Shown here piece after piece: positions 25,517-35,380 of a stretch of 64,000 bases of DNA. Source of the DNA: CAWIVH01 sp963839475 (GTDB taxonomy: Bacteria; Acidobacteriota; UBA6911); contig CAWIVH010000021.1 of the NCBI GenBank assembly GCA_963839475.1, positions 496,001 through 560,000 on the forward strand, in the 5' to 3' direction. The first letter of the stretch is position 1. Every line of letters begins with the position of its first letter. The notes beneath the pieces are model-generated. The model was given only the letters and a program-made list of their open reading frames with translations. It had not been told where the DNA came from and ran no database searches. The position numbers and the translations under genes are program-made.

Positions 25517-28195
25517 TCAAAGCGGGGGCAAACGTCGCAGATTCGATTCTACCCTTTCAAGCCTTTCCGAAAGTTCGGCGTAGCGCGATTTGATCTCCTG
25601 CACGATGGTTTCGGGAGCCCGAGCCAGGAAATCCTGGCTGTTTATTTTCGCCAGCACCTTCTCAATATCAGTTCGTATCCGCTGCTGCTCTTTTTCCAGA
25701 CGCTCTCGTTCAACGGCAAAATCGATGGCCCCTTTCAAATCGAGTCCGAATTCGCCCAAGCGCCAGACTCCCTTGAGTAAGACGCGCGAAGTGGGGATTG
25801 CATCGCAGAATTCCACAGATTCAAGCCTCGCCAACAGGCGAAGTTTGCCGGAATTGCGTCGGATGGCATCGGAAGCCTCGGTATCCCTAAAAACCAGCAC
25901 GGCATCCAGCATTTTCCTGGGCTCGATATTCAATTCCGCTCTCGCCGACCGGAGGCTGATAATCAGGTCCATCAGATCCTGCATTTCAAGCACCGCCTCC
26001 GGATCCCGCCGTGAGGCAAGTGCTTTGGGAAATTCCTGGATCATTAGAGATTCGCCCTCATGGGGGATTTTCTGCCAGATTTCCTCCGTGATGAATGGCA
26101 TGAACGGATGCAGTATCCGCAAAGTACAATCCAGAACGTGAACCAGGACGCGGATTCGCGCAGATCGGGTTGCGTCACTCGCATCACTGCTGATCAGGAC
26201 AGGCTTGATCAGTTCAATGTACCAGTCGCAGAACTCATGCCAGGCGAACTGGTAGATCAAGCTGCTGGCGTCATGAAATCTGTATTTTTCGAGAGCTTCA
26301 GCCACCTCCCCCGAAACCTGGTTCAAGCGATGTAGTATCCAGCGGTCTTCGACCGGGGCCTTATCTCCCGCGGATTTAAGCCAGTCATCAATTTCGGATG
26401 TTCTCACCGCTGTTTCCGATTCCTGCAGATTCATCAGAACAAAGCGGGCGGCATTCCAGATTTTATTGGCAAAGGCGCTATACCCTTTCATCCGGTCCGT
26501 GGAAAACGGGATGTCGCTGCCCGGAACCGCCATTGAAGAGAGGGTGAAGCGCACGGCGTCAGCGCCGTACTCATCAATCAGTTGCAGCGGTTCGATGACA
26601 TTCCCCTTAGTTTTGCTCATTTTCTTCTTGTGGGCGTCGCGGACGATGCCATTGATGTGAATCTGGCGGAAGGGGATGTCTCCCATGAATTTCATCCCCA
26701 TCATGATCATGCGAGCCACCCAGAAGAAGATTATGTCCGGGCCTGTGATCAGGACATCCGTGGGATAGAAAACCTCCAGGTCCTTTGTTTTTTCAGGCCA
26801 TCCGAGCGTGCTGAAAGGCCACAGAGCCGAACTGAACCAGGTGTCGAGAATATCTGTTTCTTCCCGAAGCGCACCACCGCATCTCGAACAGGCCGCGGGA
26901 GCATTCCGCTCTACCATGATCTGGGAGCATGAATCGCAATGCCAGGCGGGGATCCTATGCCCCCACCAGAGCTGACGCGAGATGCACCAGTCGTGGATGT
27001 TGTACATCCAGCCAAAATAGCGGTGTTTGAATGCATCCGGAACGAATTGGATTTCGGCATTTTCCACGACCGAAATAGCCGGCTTGGCCAGGCTGTCTAC
27101 CTTGAGATACCATTGTAGGGAGATCTTCGGTTCCACGACGGTGGAGCAACGGTCACATTGACCCACATTGTGTTCATGGTCTTCTGTTTTCAGCAGGAAT
27201 CCGCCCTCCTCCAACCTGGCAATTAGTTCTTTCCTGCAAACAAATCGGTCCAATCCGGCAAAAGATCCCGCCAGTGGAGTCATACGACCGTTATCGTCAA
27301 TCACGGTCAGCTTCGGCAGGTTATGCCTCAGGCTCGCCGCATAGTCGTTCGGATCATGCGCCGGTGTTACTTTCACTGCCCCCGTCCCGAATTCCCTATC
27401 CACAAAACTGTCTGCAATGATCGGGATCTCGCGGTTGACAACCGGGAGCAGCACCTTTTTCCCGACCAGGCCGCGATAGCGTTCGTCATCTGGATGCACG
27501 GCCACTGCGGTGTCTCCCAGCATTGTCTCCGGACGCGTCGTCACGACCGTGATGCTTCCCTCCTCTCCCACGAGTGGATATTTCACATGCCACAAACGGC
27601 CGTGAAGTGGCTGATAAACCACCTCCAGATCGGAAATCGCGGTTTTGCATCGGGGGCACCAATTCACGATATATTCGCCCCGGTAAATCAGACCTTCTTC
27701 ATAAAGCCGTATGAAAACCTCTTTCACAGCATTCGACAGGCCTTCATCCATGGTGAAACGTTCTCGGGTCCAATCGCAGGAAACTCCCATCCGCCGCATC
27801 TGGTTGAGAATGGTTCCGCCGCTGGTTTTTTTCCATTCCCAGGCGATCTCCAGAAACTTCTCGCGTCCCAGGTCAAACCGACTGATATTTTTGGCTTCCA
27901 GCTGTTTGTCCAAAACGTAATGAACCGCGATGCTTGCGTGATCAGTCCCCGGAAGCCACAAGGTGTTGTATCCCGACATCCTTTTCCACCGGACGAGAAT
28001 GTCATGCAGTGTATGCTGCAAAGCGTGGCCCATGTGCAGGGATCCAGTGACGTTGGGGGGTGGAATTACGATGGAGAAACGAGGCAATCCGGAGGTATTG
28101 TCGGCAGTAAAATAGCCTTTCCCTTCCCAAAATGGATACCATTTCTGCTCAACCAGTTTCGGATCGTAGGCTTTGTCTATCAGTTCCCGCGGCAT
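25517..28195 (-). CDS. valS: Valyl-tRNA synthetase
   Basis: An 892-residue class Ia synthetase. PPPNVTGSLHMGHALQ holds the HIGH-type motif (HMGH, residues 54-57), TTRPETMLGDTAVAV is the editing domain, DCWISRQLWWGHRIP is in family form as DWCISRQLWWGHRIP, and KKMSKTKGN is the KMSKS loop. The C-terminal coiled coil (VERERLEKEQQRI) that contacts tRNA is present. GAGG lies 6 bases before the ATG. birA follows after 7 bases. Confidence 0.97.
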   Translation of the reverse strand: MPRELIDKAYDPKLVEQKWYPFWEGKGYFTADNTSGLPRFSIVIPPPNVTGSLHMGHALQHTLHDILVRWKRMSGYNTLWLPGTDHASIAVHYVLDKQLEAKNISRFDLGREKFLEIAWEWKKTSGGTILNQMRRMGVSCDWTRERFTMDEGLSNAVKEVFIRLYEEGLIYRGEYIVNWCPRCKTAISDLEVVYQPLHGRLWHVKYPLVGEEGSITVVTTRPETMLGDTAVAVHPDDERYRGLVGKKVLLPVVNREIPIIADSFVDREFGTGAVKVTPAHDPNDYAASLRHNLPKLTVIDDNGRMTPLAGSFAGLDRFVCRKELIARLEEGGFLLKTEDHEHNVGQCDRCSTVVEPKISLQWYLKVDSLAKPAISVVENAEIQFVPDAFKHRYFGWMYNIHDWCISRQLWWGHRIPAWHCDSCSQIMVERNAPAACSRCGGALREETDILDTWFSSALWPFSTLGWPEKTKDLEVFYPTDVLITGPDIIFFWVARMIMMGMKFMGDIPFRQIHINGIVRDAHKKKMSKTKGNVIEPLQLIDEYGADAVRFTLSSMAVPGSDIPFSTDRMKGYSAFANKIWNAARFVLMNLQESETAVRTSEIDDWLKSAGDKAPVEDRWILHRLNQVSGEVAEALEKYRFHDASSLIYQFAWHEFCDWYIELIKPVLISSDASDATRSARIRVLVHVLDCTLRILHPFMPFITEEIWQKIPHEGESLMIQEFPKALASRRDPEAVLEMQDLMDLIISLRSARAELNIEPRKMLDAVLVFRDTEASDAIRRNSGKLRLLARLESVEFCDAIPTSRVLLKGVWRLGEFGLDLKGAIDFAVERERLEKEQQRIRTDIEKVLAKINSQDFLARAPETIVQEIKSRYAELSERLERVESNLRRLPPL

Positions 28196-28536
28196 GCATT
28201 ACCTCGATTCAGTTCATCGATTCTGGGCGTTCCGGCAGCCATGATTGCGCCGGGAATAAAAGTTTGAATTCTATAAAATGCCGGTGGTGGAGTCTAGCAG
28301 TCTGAAGGCCGTTCCATGATCATGCAGGGTAAACCTGGAATCAGGAGTCGCATAATCACCCTGGGAGATGTCAGAGAATAGGTAGCTACCCCGCCCTTCC
28401 CGAGAGGGCGCATAATGCTCCCGCGTTCGACTGCCCGGCCTTCCAGGAGTTCGGTTGTGATGAGCGGTTGCTGCCACAAGCCTCGCCTATGGACGCTGAG
28501 CCGAGGCGATTGCTCGTAGCAGAATGAGATGACGGC
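28196..28536. other. Intergenic region upstream of valS
   Basis: A 341-base gap between the response-regulator stop and valS. I see no T-box core (no TGGNACCGCG antiterminator box), no tRNA and no strong promoter; TATAGAAT around 28275 on the minus strand is a possible -10 without a good -35. A 6-bp inverted repeat GCCTCG/CGAGGC lies near 28483-28508. Short open frames here lack start signals. Confidence 0.4.
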
Positions 28537-29286
28537 CTACTTCCGCAGAGAATTGTCTTCCGGATTCTCGTTCATTTTCTGCCGGATCAGCATCTCCGAG
28601 AGTTCCGGGATCACTTCCCAAGCGACTTCCCGCACTATTTCGGGAGATATCTGCCGGATTACTCCATCTACTATCGTTCGGACAATCTCGCGCGGCAATG
28701 GAGATGGGGGAGACTCCGGCAGACTCCATCCCGTCGAGGCGGCGGGCGCTACGGATGTGAAAAGTTCCAGAACCCGCTGAGGGCCAAGGAAAGAAGCTCG
28801 GGTCCGCTCGCTCAGAGGCGGATCCAGCGTCAGAACACTCCGCCGCGGCGGCGCATGCATCGCAGCCGCTTGAGACTCTTCGCGGACGGATGCAGGTTCC
28901 GGCACCACAGGCGCCGGAGGTGCTGTGACCAGATCGTTGAAAATCTGCAAGAGCTCATTGGTATCAAAGGGTTTTGTCAGGCAGCCGTTGCTGCGTACCC
29001 TGGCAGCTTCATTCGGATCAAAGGGCTCGAAGGTGCCCACCATCAAAACCACAGGAATGGTTTTCAGCATTGGATCGGCTTTGATCTGCTCGCAAACTTC
29101 GTAACCATTGCATCCCGGCATGAACACATCGGCAAAAATAATATCCGGCTTCAGATTTCGAGCTGCCTCGACAACCAGCTCACCGCTTGACACGGCCTCA
29201 ATCTGAACATCCTCCCCGGCAAACGCCAAATGCACCACACGCTGAATGGTAACGCTATCATCGGCGACCAGCAGTTTTCTTGTCAT
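28537..29286 (-). CDS. Response regulator with receiver domain and unusual C-terminus
   Basis: A 249-residue protein. Residues 1-120 are a CheY-like receiver: acidic pair Asp9-Asp10, phospho-acceptor Asp53 in DIIFADVFMPGCNGYE, and the Lys of LTKPFDTNELL. A Pro-rich linker follows, then a C-terminal helical segment (PREIVRTIVDGVIRQISPEIVREVAWEVIPELSEMLI) instead of a DNA-binding domain. Such tails occur in acidobacterial and related receivers whose output is not known. No histidine kinase is adjacent. It is 12 bases downstream of the BamD-like gene. Confidence 0.85.
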   Translation of the reverse strand: MTRKLLVADDSVTIQRVVHLAFAGEDVQIEAVSSGELVVEAARNLKPDIIFADVFMPGCNGYEVCEQIKADPMLKTIPVVLMVGTFEPFDPNEAARVRSNGCLTKPFDTNELLQIFNDLVTAPPAPVVPEPASVREESQAAAMHAPPRRSVLTLDPPLSERTRASFLGPQRVLELFTSVAPAASTGWSLPESPPSPLPREIVRTIVDGVIRQISPEIVREVAWEVIPELSEMLIRQKMNENPEDNSLRK

Positions 29287-29298
29287 AAGGACACGCCA

Positions 29299-30462
29299 CT
29301 AGTTATTCTTTTCGTTTTTCTTTTTGGGGGGCTTAGTGTTCTTTTTCCCCCCGGTCGCATTGTCCCCTGCCGGCGCATTTCCGGCACCCAGAACTGTACT
29401 CTCCTGGGTTTTGCCGGAGGCGTCCTTCCGCAGGGTTGTCTGAATCAGGATATCATCCCCCGCTTTTCCGGCTTCAGCATTCTTCGTCGCCTCTGCCGCC
29501 AATACCTCCGCCTTCTTGGTTTCCACCGTCTTCTTGGCTTCTTCGTAACGATCCGGCGGCCCCTTGAACCCCAGCGCTTCGACAAAGCTCACAAACGGCT
29601 TCAACGGGGAAAACCCTTCGCCTTGTTTCGGCTTCGGCTCATGCAGCGCAGCCATTTGGGAATCGAGCGGCGGAATTGGCTTATCGAGGGTTTTCAGACG
29701 GTTTTTGGATTCCTCAAAATATTTGCTCTTAGGGAACTGCTGCGCTATCCGGCCGTAATAAATCGCCGCCTCATCGGGATTCTTGGATTTTTCCAGAACA
29801 TCGCCAAGATTGAAATAAGTCTCATCCAGCAAAGAAAATTCGGGGTAATTTTCGACAATTTCCTTGAAACGGGAAGTTGCCCCCGGATAGTTAGCCTTAT
29901 CGGCATAAAACTGACCGACTCCATAGTTCCCCATTGCAAGATTTTCCTGAACTTCTTTGAGATATTCCTTGGCGATGGGAGCATAGTCGCTATCCGGGAA
30001 TTGCTCCAGCATCCTGCGGATGGCTCCCTGGGCCTTTACGGAGTAACTGGCATCGCGATCCGGAGCACGCATCATCTTCATGTTCAGGGAGATGATCTTC
30101 ATCTGTGCATCAGCGGCTTTCGGATTGGTGGGAAAGAAAACGATGAAGTTTTTGTACTGATCCTCGGCCTGAAGTAGGTTCTCCGTGCCACCCTCGTTGT
30201 AGAAGGAGTCGCCTATCGCTAAATAAGAGTCGGCGGAAAGCTCGCTGTCAGGATAAGTATTGATCAGAGTTTGAAAAGCGAGCCGGGCCTTGATGTACTG
30301 GCTTTTCTGCAGATATTCGGACCCGGTCTCATAGAGGGTCTTGTCCGGCGGCACGACGCTTTTCTGCAGTTTGGCGCCCTTCGGGCCGCATGCCCAGAGT
30401 CCGGCAAACAAGCCGGTAATAATCAACAATCTCAGGGTTGAACGTATCAAATGTGCCTCCAT
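29299..30462 (-). CDS. BamD-like outer-membrane assembly lipoprotein with extended C-terminus
   Basis: A 387-residue lipoprotein. The signal peptide ends in the lipobox GLWAC with Cys25. Residues about 40-265 are TPR-type repeats (YLQKSQYIKARLAFQTLINTYPDSE, ATSRFKEIVENYPEFSLLDETYFNLGDVLE) in the pattern of BamD, which links BamA to the rest of the beta-barrel assembly machine. After residue 290 comes a low-complexity, Lys/Ala/Asn-rich tail ending KPPKKKNEKNN, absent in usual BamD. It could also be a related outer-membrane TPR lipoprotein. It lies 45 bases downstream of rpe. Confidence 0.8.
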   Translation of the reverse strand: MEAHLIRSTLRLLIITGLFAGLWACGPKGAKLQKSVVPPDKTLYETGSEYLQKSQYIKARLAFQTLINTYPDSELSADSYLAIGDSFYNEGGTENLLQAEDQYKNFIVFFPTNPKAADAQMKIISLNMKMMRAPDRDASYSVKAQGAIRRMLEQFPDSDYAPIAKEYLKEVQENLAMGNYGVGQFYADKANYPGATSRFKEIVENYPEFSLLDETYFNLGDVLEKSKNPDEAAIYYGRIAQQFPKSKYFEESKNRLKTLDKPIPPLDSQMAALHEPKPKQGEGFSPLKPFVSFVEALGFKGPPDRYEEAKKTVETKKAEVLAAEATKNAEAGKAGDDILIQTTLRKDASGKTQESTVLGAGNAPAGDNATGGKKNTKPPKKKNEKNN

Positions 30463-30507
30463 ACGCGCGATTCTTCGGGCGCAATCTGCTCAGACTTGTC
30501 GAGCGAT

Positions 30508-31174
30508 CTAAGCGTGCTTTTGAGCAATAGCCTTCAGCTCAGGGACTACGTCCGATGGATTCCGCCCGGGACCGAAAATAGCTGACCCAACGACGATGAC
30601 ATCAGCGCCGGCATCCAAAACCAGTTCCAGATTATCCGTACCGATACCCCCATCGACTTCGATACGGGTCCCGTAATTGTTGCGAGCAATAGTTTCTTTG
30701 AGTTTTCGAATTTTGGCAAGGCTCGATGGGATGAATCGCTGTCCGCCAAACCCTGGATTCACAGTCATGAGAAGGACAAAATCGGCGTCCGGCAGAACTT
30801 CCTCCAGGAGATGAATCGGGGTCGAAGGATTCAACGCAACGCCAGCAGTAATTCCCTTTTCCCTGAGGTAATGAAGCGTCCGATTCAGGTGCCTGTCCGC
30901 CTCGATAATGCACCGAGATCCAATTGGCTCCCGCCGCCATCAGGGCGTCGAGATAAAGGGAGGGATTTTCGATCATCAGGTGAGCATCCAGCGGCAGAGC
31001 CGTCGTTTTGCGAATGGAGGAAATGACCGGGGGCCCGATTGTGATGTTAGGAACAAAATGCCCGTCCATGATATCGAGATGCAATACATCGGCACCTGCC
31101 TTTTCAACTTTGGCGATTTCCGCGGCAAGATTAGCAAAATCAGCTGACAGAATAGAAGGCGCGATTTCAATCAT
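30508..31174 (-). pseudogene. rpe: Ribulose-phosphate 3-epimerase, single-base frameshift
   Basis: Two overlapping frames make one ribulose-5-phosphate epimerase of about 221 residues. The first has IAPSILSADFANLAAEI, LDIMDGHFVPNITIGPPV and LDAHLMIENPSLY and derails after WISVHY. The second continues ALNPSTPIHLLEEVLPDADFVLLMTVNPGFGGQRFIPSS, RIEVDGGIGTDN and VGSAIFGPG. Removing one T (A on the plus strand) at 30907-30908 gives VHIEADRHLNRTLHYLREKGITAGVALNP, in register with the family. Start chosen at the ATG of MIEIAPSIL. Probably a sequencing error; the enzyme serves the pentose phosphate or Calvin-type cycle. Confidence 0.9.
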
Positions 31175-31259
31175 AGGCGATAGGTGCAGATATGCCCTTT
31201 GCGGACGGCTGTAGAGTAGCATAGCCTCATTTCGGATTCAAGCCGGGGAGGACGTAACC

Positions 31260-32549
31260 CTAAGATAATCGTACCATTATGGCGGCGAAAAAGCCGTCCC
31301 AGGGGCGGACGGAAGGAAAGGTGCGCAGCAGGCCGCGGGCATCCAGCCAGCGTGATATTCCCGCGGGATGATCAGGGACAATAAGGCGAAACTCCGGGCG
31401 CTCCTTAAGAAAACGCTCCACGATCTGCTCATTTTCCTCGGATTCCGTAGAACATGTTGAATATGCCAATAGCCCGCCGGTGCGAACCTGCAGAGATGCC
31501 ATCTGCAGGATGCGGGCCTGGTTTTCCGCCAGCCGGGGAAACTCGGCCGGATCAAACCGCCACTTAATCTCCGGATTCCGACGCAGCGTTCCAAGACCCG
31601 AGCATGGCACATCGGCAAGAACAACATCAAATGATCCGCGAAAGGGGGCGGGCTGTCCGGCATCAGCAACCAGAATTGAGCGACGGACGGTCCCGGTTAT
31701 TCCGCCGTATGAGGAAAACATGCGCTTGGCACGACGGTAACGGATATCGGACGATATTACCCATCCGCCAGGCTCACATAACTCGGCCAGGATATTTGAT
31801 TTGCCCCCCGGGGCTGCACAGGCATCCCACACCCTGGCACCTGAAAGCGGTCCGAATAGATGGGGCACCAGCTGTGAGGCTTCATCCTGGATGCGGTAGC
31901 CGGTCGTATCGGCATCGGAGCTAAAAAAGAGAGCGCCGGGAACTGTTTCCGATATTTCGGCGCCTGGAGGCGGATTATTATCCGGATTCAACCCGCGATT
32001 CCGGCGATAGGCCGCTCGAGGCGGATGATTCAGAGACAAGGCGTATTCCCGGGCGATTTCCGTGCCGAATCGTCCGGACCATCGCAGCCAAAGCCATTCG
32101 GGCAGCGAACAAGAGATCCAGGGAGGAGCATTTTCAGGAAATGCCTTTGTTTCCCATGGTTTGGTCCGGCACAGGCAGCGCAGCACGCCATTGATGAATC
32201 CTGTAATCCCTCTTTTAAGTCCCAGTGTTTTTGAAATGTTCACTGCATCGTTGACTGCAGCGTGGTCGGGAATCCGATCCATGCGCCAGAGCTGGTAAAG
32301 GCTCATCCGCAGCAATATCAGCGCGATGCAGTCGATCTTCCCAGCGGTTCGCTCTGCAACTTGCTCGATGACATAGTCCAGAAGCTGCCGCCATCTGAGG
32401 GTTCCATAGACCAGTTCGGTGACAAGGTTCCGATCCAACGGCTGAAGGCTCGCCACCAGCTTGGAATTCAGGACCTCGTCGCTAAAAGCAGAATCAAGCT
32501 CAATCCGGCGGAGGGCAGCAAAAGCGGCGTTTCTTGCAGGCGATATCAA
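31260..32549 (-). CDS. rsmB: 16S rRNA (cytosine-967-C5)-methyltransferase RsmB
   Basis: A 429-residue RsmB. The N-terminal 140 residues form the NusB-like RNA-binding domain (ARNAAFAALRRIELDSAFSDEVL), then the SAM domain: DACAAPGGKSNILAEL (SAM motif I), VLADVPCSGLGTLRRNPEIKWR (motif IV with a catalytic-loop Cys) and LLAYSTCSTESEENE (motif VI Cys nucleophile). The start overlaps the fmt stop by 4 bases, giving the widespread def-fmt-rsmB order. Confidence 0.95.
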   Translation of the reverse strand: MISPARNAAFAALRRIELDSAFSDEVLNSKLVASLQPLDRNLVTELVYGTLRWRQLLDYVIEQVAERTAGKIDCIALILLRMSLYQLWRMDRIPDHAAVNDAVNISKTLGLKRGITGFINGVLRCLCRTKPWETKAFPENAPPWISCSLPEWLWLRWSGRFGTEIAREYALSLNHPPRAAYRRNRGLNPDNNPPPGAEISETVPGALFFSSDADTTGYRIQDEASQLVPHLFGPLSGARVWDACAAPGGKSNILAELCEPGGWVISSDIRYRRAKRMFSSYGGITGTVRRSILVADAGQPAPFRGSFDVVLADVPCSGLGTLRRNPEIKWRFDPAEFPRLAENQARILQMASLQVRTGGLLAYSTCSTESEENEQIVERFLKERPEFRLIVPDHPAGISRWLDARGLLRTFPSVRPWDGFFAAIMVRLS

Positions 32550-33481
32550 TTCAGAAATGCTCCAGGGCCAATGCGCGCGCCGTGCGCAAATTCTTTTCCG
32601 GTTACAACCCTCCGGTTGGCTGGCTGAATTTCAAGAATCTCGAGGGCCGAACCCAGACCACAGGCCACTAGGATGCCGTTTTCGGTCAGCCGAATAATGC
32701 TTCCTGCCGGGTAGGCGCCGCCCGCCAGTCCTGCCGGGCGACTTTTTAAGATCAGAAGCCGCTGTCCACCAAAGTCGCAGTAGGCACGAGGCCATGGATT
32801 GAAGGCTCGAATCCGGTTGTGAAGATCGCGTGCTTCGCTGTCCCAGCTTAATCTAGCCTGGTCCTTGACTATCCTCGGCGCCCAGGTGGCGAGGGTGTGG
32901 TTTTGCTCTTCCGGGATCAAGCTACCGTCCACCAGCCCGTCCAATGTTGGAATGACAAGGCTTGCGCCCACTTGGGAAAGCCGGGAAGCGAGTTCCCCAC
33001 CCGTAGCTTCCTCCGGGATGGCAATTTCATGCTTCAGCAGCATTTTTCCGGTATCGAGGCCTTCGTCCATCAGCATCGTGGTTATGCCGGTTACGGTTTC
33101 GCCGCGAAGAATGGCCCACACCACGGGTGCAGCCCCGCGGTATCGGGGCAACAAGGAAGCGTGAACGTTCACAGGTGCAATGGCAGCCGATTTCAGGAGC
33201 CAGCCGGGAAGAATCTGGCCATAGGCAACAACCACCAGAAAATCGGCGCCAAGCGATTCGAATACTGCTCGGTTTTCGTCAGAACGGATCTTCAGCGGTT
33301 GATGTACGGGTATTCCGGCAGTTTGAGCAACGGTCTTGATAGGTGGCGGCAGCGGGTTCTGCCCTCTGCCTCCGGGACGATCTGGCTGCGTGAATACGGC
33401 GCAAACCTCGTAGCGGCTTTTGAGGAGGGTCAGAAGCGACGGGACCGCGAATTCCGGAGTACCCAGAAAAACAACGCGCAT
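32546..33481 (-). CDS. fmt: Methionyl-tRNA formyltransferase
   Basis: A 311-residue enzyme that formylates initiator Met-tRNA. MRVVFLGTPEFAVPSL opens the Rossmann domain, VNVHASLLPRYRGAAPVVWAI contains the catalytic HxSLLP motif, TGITTMLMDEGLDTGKML follows, and the C-terminal OB-like domain starts at about 205 (RIRAFNPWPRAYC). I use the ATG at 33481, four bases past the def stop; a GTG at 33496 inside def is an alternative. Confidence 0.95.
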   Translation of the reverse strand: MRVVFLGTPEFAVPSLLTLLKSRYEVCAVFTQPDRPGGRGQNPLPPPIKTVAQTAGIPVHQPLKIRSDENRAVFESLGADFLVVVAYGQILPGWLLKSAAIAPVNVHASLLPRYRGAAPVVWAILRGETVTGITTMLMDEGLDTGKMLLKHEIAIPEEATGGELASRLSQVGASLVIPTLDGLVDGSLIPEEQNHTLATWAPRIVKDQARLSWDSEARDLHNRIRAFNPWPRAYCDFGGQRLLILKSRPAGLAGGAYPAGSIIRLTENGILVACGLGSALEILEIQPANRRVVTGKEFAHGARIGPGAFLN

Positions 33482-33485
33482 TCGT

Positions 33486-33995
33486 TTACCATTCACCCGT
33501 TTTGACCAGTTTCTTTATCTTATTCTTGATCAAATTGCGCTTAAGAACGCTCAAGTGATCGATGAAAAAAACACCGTTCAGATGGTCGATTTCGTGGCAA
33601 AGGCAGCGCGCCAGCAGGCCTTCGGCGACAATACGGATGGGCTCGCCGTGGAGATCCTGACCGCGCACAACCATGGATTGAGGACGCGTGATTGTATCGG
33701 TGAAATCAGGGATGCTGAGACAACCTTCCTCACTTTTCTGCTCGCCTTCGGAACTTTCGATTTCCATGTTGCAGATGGTAATCAGTTTGCCAGGTTCTTC
33801 TCCGACCGAAAGATCGATTGTTGCCAGTCGCAAGTCAATCCCGACCTGATTGGCCGCAAGGCCGATTCCAGGGGCCGCGTACATGGTCTCGATCATGTTT
33901 TTGACGATCTTTTCGAGCTCCGAGTTAAAAAAATCGACGCGATGGCATACTGTTTTCAGCTCTTGAGCACCGTACTTGAGGATAGGCAATAACAT
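33486..33995 (-). CDS. def: Peptide deformylase
   Basis: A 169-residue deformylase with all three metal-site motifs: GIGLAANQVG, EGCLSIPDF and CHEIDHLNGVFF. It removes the N-formyl group from nascent proteins. The ATG at 33995 gives the normal N-terminus (LPILKYGAQELK); a longer frame to 34187 is not conserved-looking. No clear ribosome site. It is followed by fmt and rsmB in a formylation/modification cluster. Confidence 0.95.
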   Translation of the reverse strand: MLLPILKYGAQELKTVCHRVDFFNSELEKIVKNMIETMYAAPGIGLAANQVGIDLRLATIDLSVGEEPGKLITICNMEIESSEGEQKSEEGCLSIPDFTDTITRPQSMVVRGQDLHGEPIRIVAEGLLARCLCHEIDHLNGVFFIDHLSVLKRNLIKNKIKKLVKTGEW

Positions 33996-34207
33996 AGAGC
34001 AAATGTTACTTAAGGTTTTCGTGCTTGTCCATACCCGCCGGCTGGAACACTCGAAGCTGTGCGCCAACAGCTGGAACGCGGGCCGGACTGGTGACCGGAA
34101 CTCGAGGCGATTTGGCAACCAGCGCCGATCTAAATTCAAGGATTCCGGCTTGAGCAACTCCAGCCGAAGCAGGCCGCGGAGCTGCAAAGCCGCGATCCCG
34201 AAGCCAT

Positions 34208-35380
34208 TTAGAATTCAGCAACCAGCCTCATATAGTTCTCGTAATTTGCTGAGATTTCAACCATGGAATCGCCTCCGAACTTGTCCAAAAAAGCACGGGC
34301 AAGCACTATAGCCGTCATAGCTTCGGCAATCACGGCGGCGGCAGGGACAACGCATGTATCACTGCGCTCAAATGCCGCTTCAAAAGGTTCCTTCGAAGTC
34401 AAATCCACGGACATGAGCGGCTTTCGGAGCGTAGGAATCGGTTTCATATAAACCCTCGCCCGCAAATCCGAGCCATTGGTGATACCCGCCTCGAGGCCGC
34501 CGGCACGATTCGTTTTTCGATAAAACCTCCGGCCGGGAACATCATAAAAAATCTCATCGTGCACTTTGGATCCGGGTTCCGCCGCGCATGAGATTCCGTC
34601 GCCGATTTCCACCGCCTTTGCGGCATGAATACTCATCAACGCCTGAGCCAGTTGCCCATCCAATTTTGTATCCCATTGCACATGGGACCCCAGTCCGGGT
34701 GGCACGCAAGTTGCAATGACTTCAAGAACTCCCCCGAGCGTATCCCCAGCCTTTTTCGCCTGGTCGATCAAGCTCATCATCGTCCGTTCAGCTTCCGGAT
34801 CCAGACATCTCAGGGGAGAGGCAGGATCCATGCCAAGGACTTTCATCGGATCCGGGTTCTGGTACGCGGGAGAAATCCGGCAGTCGCCTATGGCAAGAGT
34901 GTGACTGGCGATACGGATCTGAAACGGAGAAAGGAGAAGCTTGCAGATAGCTCCAATGGCTACCCGCGTTGTAGTTTCCCTGGCGCTGGCTCTCTCCAAA
35001 ATATTGCGTGCATCGTGTGTCTGATATTTTAGAGCACCCGCCAGATCGGCATGTCCCGGGCGCGGGCGGGAAACTGGCCTTAAATTGGCGCCCTCCGGCG
35101 GCACCTCGCTGCACATTGCTGTCTCCCAATGGCTCCAGTCGCGGTTCTCGATCCTGAACGAAACCGGGCTTCCCAGTGTCTTCCCATGACGGATGCCGGA
35201 GGCAAACTCGATGTGATCTCGTTCGATCTGCATCCTGCCCCCGCGCCCATATCCCTGCTGCCGCCTGTGCAAATCCTGATTAATGGAATCAGGATCGATC
35301 TGCATTCCGGACGGCAAACCCTCAATAACACCGATGAGGCATTTGCCATGGGATTCGCCGGCTGTCACAAAACGAAACAT
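34208..35380 (-). CDS. aroC: Chorismate synthase
   Basis: A 390-residue chorismate synthase, the last step of the shikimate pathway, needing reduced FMN. Motifs: FVTAGESHGKCLIGVIEGLPSG at the N-terminus, RPGHADLAGALKY, ASARETTTRVAIGAI and GSDLRARVYMKPIPTLRKP. I start at the ATG at 35380, which gives the canonical MFRF opening; GGAGG lies 12 bases upstream and an in-frame ATG at 35392 sits directly on it. The plus-strand mla genes diverge from it. About 210 bases separate its stop from def, in which I see nothing clear. Confidence 0.95.
   Translation of the reverse strand: MFRFVTAGESHGKCLIGVIEGLPSGMQIDPDSINQDLHRRQQGYGRGGRMQIERDHIEFASGIRHGKTLGSPVSFRIENRDWSHWETAMCSEVPPEGANLRPVSRPRPGHADLAGALKYQTHDARNILERASARETTTRVAIGAICKLLLSPFQIRIASHTLAIGDCRISPAYQNPDPMKVLGMDPASPLRCLDPEAERTMMSLIDQAKKAGDTLGGVLEVIATCVPPGLGSHVQWDTKLDGQLAQALMSIHAAKAVEIGDGISCAAEPGSKVHDEIFYDVPGRRFYRKTNRAGGLEAGITNGSDLRARVYMKPIPTLRKPLMSVDLTSKEPFEAAFERSDTCVVPAAAVIAEAMTAIVLARAFLDKFGGDSMVEISANYENYMRLVAEF

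Noticed and set aside
27323..28267. 314-codon plus-strand open frame opposite valS
   Set aside because: Antisense to a full valyl-tRNA synthetase, without start signals or family motifs.
28196..28536. T-box riboswitch upstream of valS
   Set aside because: No T-box core sequence and no terminator/antiterminator pair could be found.
30508..30834. Separate 108-residue epimerase-like gene
   Set aside because: It is the C-terminal half of rpe, split by a single base.
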